A stretch of 64,000 nt of DNA from Paracoccus sp. (in: a-proteobacteria) (GTDB lineage: Bacteria > Pseudomonadota > Alphaproteobacteria > Rhodobacterales > Rhodobacteraceae): assembly GCF_030538695.1 (NCBI RefSeq), contig NZ_JAUNTN010000022.1:1-64000 (forward strand), given 5' to 3'. A program made the position numbers and the translations under genes. Below are positions 57,971 to 64,000 of this stretch, piece by piece. Each line of letters begins with the position of its first letter. The first letter of the stretch is position 1. The notes below the pieces were generated by a model, which saw only the letters and a program-made list of their open reading frames with translations, was not told the DNA's origin and made no database searches.

Positions 57971-59700
57971 TTCACGCCTTTCCTGTCACTGGCCGAAAGC
58001 CACAATGCGGTCCATGCTCAATACCCTGAACCGGCTGAACGCTGGGTCGCAAAAGAGGCGCCGCCGCGCTATTCGGCAGAGCATGAGGCCGAGGATCAGG
58101 GGCGGCGGCTGATCGCCTCGGTCTCGCTGCCCACCGCACCTTACCCCAATCAGGTCCAGCGCATGATGCAATTCATGCTTCAGGAAGAGCGCAGGATGGC
58201 CCGGCATGAGCTGCCGATGCCCCCGGATTTTGCGGTGCTGGAGCCCTTGGATGCAGTCGCATGGACCAGCGCCCGCAATGGCTATGTAAATAAGGTCTTC
58301 GAGGTTGCTTCAAAAACCGATTATCAGCGCAGCTTGAACCAGCGGATCGCACTGCGAGAGCGCGATTCGGCCGATGTGATCTGGCGCCCCACCGATCTGT
58401 TGCCGAGCGCGCCGGTATCTGTCGCCACACCGCTGCCCGTTGCTGAAGCTGTGCCCGGCTTTGATGCTCGTGGCATCACCCTTTTGGATAAAGACGGGCG
58501 GGCGCGGCGCCCCGCCTGCCAGCTGACCTGGGACGCCGATCAGCCCGATGTGCAAGGCATCCATTATGAAATCCGGGTGTCCGGTCGGGTGGAACTGGCT
58601 GGACAGGGATCAACCATGGATGTCAGCGCCGGGGGGCTGGTGGTTGTCGATGGCGTGCTGCCGGGGACAGACATGGAAGCCCGCGCCCGGCTGGTCGTCA
58701 ATCGCCCGGTGATCTGGTCGGCATGGCGCCCGTTTCAGACGGCGGACATCAAGATCCCGCTGGTCGAGATTGATGACACCCCGCCGCCGCGCCCGGCAGC
58801 TCCTGCACTTACGGCCGCCTTGGGCAAGATCAGCGCAAGTTGGGTCATCGGGGTCGAAGACACGGCCTATTCCGATCTGGAACTGATCGAAGGCAGCGGC
58901 AATCCAGTATGGTTTCAAAGCGGTGGCACCAGCTATGAGTGGTCGCCGGTCAAGCCAGGCGTGGATTACAAGATCCGACGCCGGGAGGTTGACCGGGTGG
59001 GGAACAAATCCCCTTGGTCGGATTATGCCGCAATCAAGTCCACGACGGACACCACCCCACCGGCCACACCCACGGGGCTGAAACTGACAGCCGGGTTCAA
59101 CACCATCTGGATCGAGTGGGACCGCAACACCGAGGATGACCTTGCCTATTACGAGGTTGCAGCAGGGGCTGCATCCTTTACCGAAGCCGCAGCGCCAGCC
59201 AATATCATTGCCTCCACGGTCGCCAACAGTTTCGTTCTGACCGAACTGCCCGACGGCACCAGTCGTCACATCCGGGTTCGGGCGGTGGACACGTCGGGCA
59301 ATGCAAGCCCTTGGACTGCGGCCCTGTCAAAAGCCACCGTGGCTTCGCCCAAGATCACGACCCAAGAACTACAGGGTCTGGTCGATGCCACCAGCTTCGC
59401 AGCGGGCATTGAACCTGTCCGGGTGGTGACGACGGCCAGCTTACCGACGGTCAAGGATACCTCAGCAATTGTCTGGCAGGGTCAGCTTTATCGCTGGGAT
59501 GGCACCAAATACACGGCCTCGGTTGCAGCGGGGGACGTAACAGGACAGTTTGTGGCCTCGCAGATCGCCACGGGCGCTGTTGGTGCAGAGCAAATCGCTG
59601 CCGGAGCCATCACCACCTCCAAGCTCGGAGTGGGTGATTTCACCAATAAGGTGCCAGATAACCAATTGTCCGACCCGGCCTCTTGGGTGTTCTATGCTGC
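57970..59700 (+). pseudogene. Phage host-specificity (tail-tip J/TipJ-like) protein, truncated at both ends
   Basis: The open frame from 57662 to 59758 is a chimera; its phage part is about 575 residues. It opens within a tail-tip domain (ESHNAVHAQYPEPAERWVAKEAPPRYS, RRLIASVSLPTAPYPNQVQRMMQFMLQEERR) and continues with fibronectin-type modules (DTTPPATPTGLKLTAGFNTIWIEWD, RHIRVRAVDTSGNASPWT). It ends in a collar repeat (QFVASQIATGAVGAEQIAAGAITTSKL). These are hallmarks of lambda gpJ-like receptor-binding proteins of siphophages. The N-terminal half and the C-terminus are missing, so it is not functional. It is not obviously from the Mu-like phage at the left. Confidence 0.75.
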
Positions 59701-59704
59701 GTCG

Positions 59705-59979
59705 GCCGGCGCATTCTGCAGACGCCCGAGGTGGTCACGCAGGTGCTGGCGGCGCTGAAGCGCGATAAGGTGTCCGAGGCCGAGGCCATCGCGGCGCTGC
59801 ATGATTTCAACACGCTCTGGGCCCAGCTGTTTCCGCTTGAGCAGTCGCGGATCATCCAGCTGCTGGTCCGGCGTGTCACCGTCACCGCCGCCGGGCTCGA
59901 GGTCGACATCCGGCGCGAAGGCGTCGCGGGCGTGATCCGCGAGATGATCGCGCCGCGCGACATGGAGGCCGCCGAATGA
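59705..59979 (+). pseudogene. Large serine recombinase, C-terminal remnant
   Basis: From about 59705 the frame reads ILQTPEVVTQVLAAL, then FNTLWAQLFPLEQSRIIQLLVRRVTVTAAGLEVDIRREGVAGVIREMI. This is the C-terminal coiled-coil end of recombinase-family (resolvase/invertase type) integrases. The catalytic Ser domain is absent, replaced by phage tail-tip sequence. The stop overlaps the next start (ATGA), so the following gene was once coupled to it. Confidence 0.75.
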
Positions 59980-60359
59980 CCCGTGGCAATGGCACGATCC
60001 GCGTGCTGATCCCCCTGAAGCTGCGCAAGAAGAACGGGCGGCCGAAAATCATGCCGCCCGCCGATTACAGCCCGAGCGAGGATCAGACGCAGGACCCGCA
60101 CATCCTGCGCGCCATCGGCCGGGCATGGGGCTGGCGGCGGCGCATGGAGGCAGGCGAGTTCTCCACGATCCAGGAATTGGCCGAGGCCGTCGGTCTGGCT
60201 GAGCGCCATGTCAGCCGCCAGCTGCGCCTTGCCTATCTGGCACCAGAGGTCCTCAAACGCCTGACCTGCGGACGCGAGGCGTCGGCGGTCAGCCTCTACG
60301 ACCTGTGCTTTCTGGCGGGGGAGACATGGCAGGAGCAGGCTGAGCGGGCGTTTCGGTGA
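59976..60359 (+). CDS. HTH accessory protein of the serine recombinase
   Basis: A 127-residue basic protein with a helix-turn-helix (STIQELAEAVGLAERHVSRQLRLAYLAPEVLKRL) typical of small genes that follow large serine recombinases in alphaproteobacterial elements. The N-terminus is rich in Arg and Lys (RVLIPLKLRKKNGRPKIM). It overlaps the recombinase remnant by four bases. With the recombinase broken, its role, if any, is unclear. Confidence 0.7.
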   Translation: MTRGNGTIRVLIPLKLRKKNGRPKIMPPADYSPSEDQTQDPHILRAIGRAWGWRRRMEAGEFSTIQELAEAVGLAERHVSRQLRLAYLAPEVLKRLTCGREASAVSLYDLCFLAGETWQEQAERAFR

Positions 60360-60362
60360 CCC

Positions 60363-61199
60363 TCAATGAAAACTCGCCTGAAAGGACGTCGCGGTCAGCG
60401 AGACATGCGCGTCCAACGGCGGGTGCAGCTCAAACGCTTTCGGCTCGCGCGCGAAGTTCCACAGGCGGAACAGGGACCATTGCGAGCGCCGCCCCTCGGC
60501 CACAGCCAGCTCGTTGCGGCTGATATGAAAAGGCGTGCGCTCCCAGCCATTCGTCGTCTTCACCTCGATCAGGCGCGGACGGCCGTCCGGCGCGAAGCTG
60601 GCGATATCGTAGCCGGCGCCATCGCCATCTTCCTCCGACACCCACCTGACCTTGCGCGCAAGATCGTCGCGGCCCGCTGATTTCAGGGCGGCCCGTTCGT
60701 GCGCCAGGACGCGTTCCTCACCGGCACGGCCGAGGGCGCGGTTTCGCTCGTCTCGCGCCGCGACATCGAATTTGCGGGCGATGTGCAGCATCTGCTCAAG
60801 CTCCTGCGGCGGCGGCTGGTTCGACAACGTGGGCGGCGGCCCGATCCAGATCGGCCGCGCCTCCGCGAGGCCTGTCGGCGCTCCTACACCGGAATGGCGG
60901 TCGAGCCACGCCGGGTTCAGCGCCAGCCAGCGCGCCACGGCATCCACCAGCGTCATCTGGAAATTGAAGGCGGGCTTGTAGCCCGGGATCCAGTCCTCAC
61001 CCAGCCCCTTCAGCACGGCGCTGATGTTCTGGTGCTTGAACTCGACCGATCCCTCGGACCGATCATTCAACAGCGGCAGAAGCCCGCGCCGATGCTCGGC
61101 CTTGTTGTAAGGGCGGCCAGAGACGTCGTCGGCCAGCATCGCGAAGTAATCCGCGACGATCAGGTTGTTCTCTTGATCTGTCCAGGCCCCGTTCGACAT
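60363..61199 (-). CDS. DUF3883 domain protein, nuclease-like (second, full-length copy)
   Basis: The 278-residue protein has an N-terminal helical region (TDQENNLIVADYFAMLADDVSGRPYNKAEHRRGLLPLL) and a C-terminal DUF3883 domain. There, GAGYDIASF and RLIEVKTTN give an Asp and an E-x-K spaced like a PD-(D/E)xK nuclease core. DUF3883 occurs in several predicted restriction or defence proteins, so a DNA-targeting role is possible but unproven. It is convergent with the recombinase accessory gene, three bases apart. The fragment at 57739-57970 is a second copy of its C-terminal part. Confidence 0.75.
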   Translation of the reverse strand: MSNGAWTDQENNLIVADYFAMLADDVSGRPYNKAEHRRGLLPLLNDRSEGSVEFKHQNISAVLKGLGEDWIPGYKPAFNFQMTLVDAVARWLALNPAWLDRHSGVGAPTGLAEARPIWIGPPPTLSNQPPPQELEQMLHIARKFDVAARDERNRALGRAGEERVLAHERAALKSAGRDDLARKVRWVSEEDGDGAGYDIASFAPDGRPRLIEVKTTNGWERTPFHISRNELAVAEGRRSQWSLFRLWNFAREPKAFELHPPLDAHVSLTATSFQASFH

Positions 61200-61722
61200 C
61201 GCGCCAGGCTAGGGGCGGAAACTGCGTTTGTCATCAGAGACTTCGCGCAAAACTCCCAAGACATACCAACGACCACGCCGCCCGTGTCCCGCCTCTGACT
61301 TCATCGAAACAAGCCGGATCCAGCGAAACACGGGCGCAACGCGATCCCGTCAGTTCACTGAAATATATGGGGATTTTCAACCCGTCTCGCCGAGAGCGCA
61401 GGGCGGGTGGAAAGAGACGGTGGGCGTTCGGAGACCGATCTCGTCCGGCTGGGCCGTCTCCGAAGGGCGGATGGTGCCTGCAACCCCCTTTGGCACATAA
61501 AGAAAAAGGCCCCGCGAGGGACCTGTTTTCGGGTTTGCGATGTGCAAGTGGCGGGCGGGAGACGAAGAAACCGAGAACTACACCTACGCTATAGCCCTCC
61601 AAAATGACACCTGAAAGCCGCCGATGGTCGACAGACGGGGCACGGGTTGGCATTATGTCGCCCGTGCCCAACCGCAGGAGCGACGCAACGGCAATCCGCG
61701 CAGACCGTGAAGGAGCAGAACC
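61200..61722. other. Intergenic leader region with hairpins
   Basis: No gene is supported in these 523 bases. Two stems are visible: CGGAGAC with GTCTCCG (61429-61462) and, near the next gene, GGGCACGGG with CCCGTGCCC (61638-61669, 14-base loop). AAAAAGGCCCCGCGAGGGACC at about 61505 is a near-hairpin. The promoter of the 61723 gene probably lies here. Confidence 0.45.
61638..61669 (+). promoter_or_regulatory. Perfect nine-pair hairpin in the leader of the 61723 gene
   Basis: GGGCACGGG and CCCGTGCCC enclose a 14-base loop, about 55 bases before the start codon. There is no T-run. It may be an operator or a leader RNA structure. Confidence 0.45.
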
Positions 61723-62148
61723 ATGGTAGCCGTGATGTTGATGAGCGTGGCGCTAGTCGCCGTCCTTTGCGTCGTGGCCTATAAGCTCGCAGTCTATGCT
61801 CTGCCCTTCATGCTCGGATTGACCGCTGCGCAATTCGCCTATCAGACCGGCTCCGGCGTGATAGGTGCCGGGCTGGTCGGCCTCGTTTCCGCTGGCGTGG
61901 CGTTTGGCATCCTCGCCCTGCTGTTCGAGACGTTGCGCACTCCCATCCTTCGCCTGATCGTGGCACTGATCTTTGCCGCACCCGCCGCCGTCGCGGGCTA
62001 TGCGCTGGTCCATGGCATCACCAAAGAGGCGGTGCCCTCTGAAATCTGGCGGCAAATCTTCTGTCTGGTCGGCGGCGGTTTCGTTGGCGTGTCGGCTTTG
62101 ATGCGACTGGCCGCACCGTTGCCCTCCAGCCCCGCACCTGCCCGCTGA
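61723..62148 (+). CDS. Small four-helix membrane protein of the island
   Basis: This 141-residue protein has four strong hydrophobic segments (VALVAVLCVVAYKLAVYALPFML, GVIGAGLVGLVSAGVAFGILALLF, LIVALIFAAPAAVAGYALVHG, IFCLVGGGFVGVSALM) and a short Pro/Ser tail. GAAGGAG precedes the ATG. I recognise no named family; similar proteins occur in alphaproteobacterial integrative elements (inference). A terminator follows it. Confidence 0.7.
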   Translation: MVAVMLMSVALVAVLCVVAYKLAVYALPFMLGLTAAQFAYQTGSGVIGAGLVGLVSAGVAFGILALLFETLRTPILRLIVALIFAAPAAVAGYALVHGITKEAVPSEIWRQIFCLVGGGFVGVSALMRLAAPLPSSPAPAR

Positions 62149-62169
62149 CATGAAGGTATAAAAGACGGT

Positions 62170-62195
62170 CCCGGCGCAAGCGCCGGGGCTTTTTT
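62170..62195 (+). terminator. Terminator after the membrane protein gene
   Basis: CCCGGCG and CGCCGGG pair around CAAG, followed by GCTTTTTT. A clear rho-independent terminator. Confidence 0.85.
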
Positions 62196-62280
62196 CATAG
62201 CGGCCCTCCGGCTCTCTACAGCGCAATTTGGAAGCGCGTTCGCCTCCGGGCCGGCGCGGCTATCGCCGCGCCGCAGCGGC

Positions 62281-62610
62281 CTACTTTGCCGGCAGGGATC
62301 GAACGAAGGCGAGTGCGGCATCGACCAGCCTGCGCCGTAGCGCATCGTCACCGAAAGCCGAAGGTCCGGCTCGCACCCAACCTTGCATCCGCCGGCCGCG
62401 CGAGATCATCGGAACCACGTCAGGCATATCCAGCGCCCAACCGTCCCGATCCTTGCCGAGTCTGGCGAGCATCCCATCGTCACGAGCTGCGCACAGCAGA
62501 TTGCCGTCGAGCAGCCAAGCCCAGCCGCCGAACATGGCCTTTTCCGTCAATCCAGACATGCCCCCGAGGTCTTCCCGCAAGATTTCCTCAAGGCCCTCAT
62601 CACGCGCCAA
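62281..62610 (-). CDS. TfoX N-terminal domain protein
   Basis: A 109-residue protein with the TfoX/Sxy N-terminal fold: GLTEKAMFGGWAWLLDGNLLCAARDDGMLARLGKD, then MISRGRRMQGWVRAGP. In gamma-proteobacteria TfoX induces competence; stand-alone N-terminal domains in alphaproteobacteria have no established role. It is oriented against its neighbours in the island. Confidence 0.8.
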   Translation of the reverse strand: MARDEGLEEILREDLGGMSGLTEKAMFGGWAWLLDGNLLCAARDDGMLARLGKDRDGWALDMPDVVPMISRGRRMQGWVRAGPSAFGDDALRRRLVDAALAFVRSLPAK

Positions 62611-62813
62611 GTCGTGCCTCCAAATGACGCCGCGAAGCGGCGACTGATTGCTTGGTTTTACTAAGGGCGTTGCCCTCGCGCCAGCAAGGTAAGTGGAACC
62701 GTCCGGGGCGGTATCCCCAGCCTTCCGCGCCCCAAGGGGCTTGTGCAGGCCGGGTGATCCCCCTCCACCCCGGCCGCCCTTGCTCGTTGCTACCCCAGTC
62801 TCGGCGACGGCCA

Positions 62814-62849
62814 GAAGGTCAGGCGCGGCGTTCCGCTTCGCTGACCTTC
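62814..62849 (+). promoter_or_regulatory. Inverted repeat in the ardA leader
   Basis: GAAGGTCAG and CTGACCTTC are perfect nine-base arms separated by 18 bases, ending 19 bases before the ardA start. It may be an operator or attenuator-like RNA hairpin. The rest of 62611-62868 shows no gene. Confidence 0.5.
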
Positions 62850-62868
62850 AGACCCGAGGATCAGAGAC

Positions 62869-63396
62869 ATGACCAACGTATCCGACAGCACCCCCCGCAT
62901 CTATGTTGCCTGCCTTGCAGCATACAATAACGGCTTTCTGCATGGGGCTTGGATCGACGCGGATCAGGACACCGACCAGATCAGGGACGAGATTGCCGCG
63001 ATGCTTGCCCGTTCCCCCGTCGAGGATGCGGAGGAATACGCCATTCACGACTATGAGGGCTTCGAGGGCGTCAGCATCTCCGAATATGCCGGCATCGACA
63101 GCGTGGCGCGGATGGCCGCTTTCATCGCAGAGCATGGCGCACTCGGCGCGGGCCTGCTGGAGCAGTTCGGCGGCGACATGGACCAAGCCGAATCCACCTT
63201 GGAGGACTGCTATCATGGTCAGTTCACCAGCCTTGCCGACTACATGGAGGAGCTGACCACCGAAAGCGTCACGATCCCCGAGCCGCTGCGCTACTATGTC
63301 GATTGGGACGCGATGGCGCGCGACGCCGAAATGGGCGGCGATCTGTTCACCATCGAGACGGCGCACGGCGAGGTGCATGTGTTTTCCAACAGATGA
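62869..63396 (+). CDS. ardA: Antirestriction protein ArdA
   Basis: ArdA is a DNA mimic that blocks type I restriction and protects incoming mobile DNA. The 175-residue protein starts PRIYVACLAAYNNGFLHGAWIDA and is highly acidic throughout (EDAEEYAIHDYEGFEGVSISEYAGID, LEQFGGDMDQAESTLEDCYHGQFTSLADYMEEL). A GAGGATCAGAG site precedes ATG 62869. It marks the region as a conjugative or integrative element. Confidence 0.93.
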   Translation: MTNVSDSTPRIYVACLAAYNNGFLHGAWIDADQDTDQIRDEIAAMLARSPVEDAEEYAIHDYEGFEGVSISEYAGIDSVARMAAFIAEHGALGAGLLEQFGGDMDQAESTLEDCYHGQFTSLADYMEELTTESVTIPEPLRYYVDWDAMARDAEMGGDLFTIETAHGEVHVFSNR

Positions 63397-63403
63397 AAAC
63401 ATG

Positions 63404-63433
63404 GTCGCCTGTCCGCACTTGCGGGCGGGCGAC
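63404..63433 (+). terminator. ardA hairpin terminator
   Basis: Thirteen-base arms (GTCGCCTGTCCGC and GCGGGCGGGCGAC, two G-T pairs) with an ACTT loop follow the ardA stop by seven bases. No T-run follows, so termination efficiency is uncertain. Confidence 0.55.
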
Positions 63434-63489
63434 TAGCCAGAGCGAGACGATAGTGTTAAGAAGAAAATAACCAATAATGATCGGGTTAT

Positions 63490-63515
63490 CCGCTCAACAT
63501 ATCTACTTTGAGCGG
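63490..63515 (+). promoter_or_regulatory. Palindrome upstream of the DUF6499 regulator
   Basis: CCGCTCAA and TTGAGCGG are perfect eight-base arms ten bases apart, within an AT-rich promoter-like stretch 80 bases before the DUF6499 gene. A repressor of the element could bind here. Confidence 0.45.
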
Positions 63516-63594
63516 CTTCTAATACTTCAAACAATACTTGAATCTCTCTGGTCCGGGCGCGGCCTCGCGCGCCCCGGCTTTGGGAGGTGACGCC

Positions 63595-63810
63595 ATGCTT
63601 AGCATCGACTGGCGTTTCCCGGCGGCATACAGACACGCGAAGCACATTCCGGCCGCCGGTTTCGCTTGGGAATACCTGCGCCGCAACGACGAATATCGTC
63701 AGGACTTCCTGACCATCGCATTGACCGGCCAGCCGACCGGGCGCGACCTTGAAGCGTTCGCGCATCGCTGGGGCTTGCGATTTCCCGTGCGATCCCGACG
63801 CGCCGCATGA
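63595..63810 (+). CDS. DUF6499-type transcriptional regulator domain protein
   Basis: A 71-residue protein starting MLSIDWRFPAAYRHAKHIPAAGFAWEYLRRNDEYRQDF, the mark of the small DUF6499 proteins found with DUF2285 genes in alphaproteobacterial integrative elements. GGGAGG precedes ATG 63595. Its last residues (VRSRRAA) are read out of frame relative to the DUF2285 sequence that follows, so it may be a frameshifted half of one longer protein. Confidence 0.7.
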   Translation: MLSIDWRFPAAYRHAKHIPAAGFAWEYLRRNDEYRQDFLTIALTGQPTGRDLEAFAHRWGLRFPVRSRRAA

Positions 63811-64000
63811 CCAGCAATCCCCGATCTGGACGCCGAGCCTTCAACCGCAAGCGGTAGTGCTGTCGCCGGTCGATCACAAGGACGGCGACACCGAACCGAT
63901 ATTGACGCTGGCGCATCTCGACGGCCTCGACCTGCGCCGCGCCGCCGATGGCTGGCACGGCATCTGGCAGGTGGATGGCGTCGCACATCAATTCTGGCTG
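63788..64000 (+). CDS. DUF2285 domain protein, partial (runs off the window)
   Basis: In the frame shifted relative to the preceding gene the sequence reads CDPDAPHDQQSPIWTPSLQP, then VVLSPVDHKDGDTEPILTLAHLDGLDLRRAADG and WHGIWQVDGVAHQFWL. This is the N-terminal part of a DUF2285 protein, a putative regulator or replication-associated factor of conjugative elements. No ATG opens this frame, so it may depend on a frameshift from the DUF6499 gene or be inactivated. Confidence 0.55.

Noticed and set aside
61200..61722. Attachment site or tRNA fragment next to the recombinase remnant
   Set aside because: I found no duplicated core sequence or tRNA 3' end on the two sides of the remnant, so no att site can be named.

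Overview
The window looks like chromosomal DNA of a high-GC alphaproteobacterium, most likely a Paracoccus-like member of the Rhodobacteraceae (an inference from gene content; no rRNA or tRNA gene is present to test it). Supporting signs are the fused ispDF gene, the permease-hda-ppk-ppx cluster, a CIRCE-controlled groESL operon, a family II pyrophosphatase and the strong avoidance of TTA, CTA and TCA codons.

Left edge (1-4.9 kb): a decayed Mu-like prophage head module on the minus strand. Portal, gpF, gpG, gpI protease, decoration protein and major capsid remnants follow the gene order of phage Mu. The module carries several scars: a portal fragment broken near an A9 tract, a gpF carrying a C-terminal PBECR-like nuclease domain, a protease gene joined to a decoration-protein tail, and a capsid N-terminus joined to a foreign polypeptide that is itself cut by what looks like an IS3-family end at position 53.

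Core (4.95-57.6 kb): ordinary housekeeping genes in short operons. They cover central carbon metabolism (tkt, rpiA, a PQQ sugar dehydrogenase), envelope and lipid biosynthesis (acyltransferase, pgpA, OmpA-like protein), isoprenoids (ispDF), folate, flavin and shikimate metabolism (purU, ribF, aroB, aroK), proteostasis (degP, hflK-hflC, groES-groEL), polyphosphate and replication control (ppx, ppk, hda), RNA and DNA processing (rnd, xerD), proS, a TonB-dependent receptor, an RTX secreted protein, and a HxlR regulator divergent from a quinone-oxidoreductase-like gene. A family of dispersed intergenic inverted repeats lies between several of these genes.

Right edge (57.6-64 kb): an accessory island. 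It starts with an IS3-like end that shares its tip with the one at position 53. Next come a truncated DUF3883 gene, a truncated phage tail-tip gene and the C-terminal remnant of a large serine recombinase with its coupled HTH partner. A second, full-length DUF3883 gene, about 90% identical by eye to the truncated copy, follows. The island continues with a four-helix membrane protein, a TfoX-like protein, the antirestriction protein ArdA and a DUF6499/DUF2285 regulator pair that runs off the window. The duplicated DUF3883 nuclease-like gene around the phage and recombinase debris, close to ardA, is the part most worth a closer look. I see no complete, clearly new multi-gene system.
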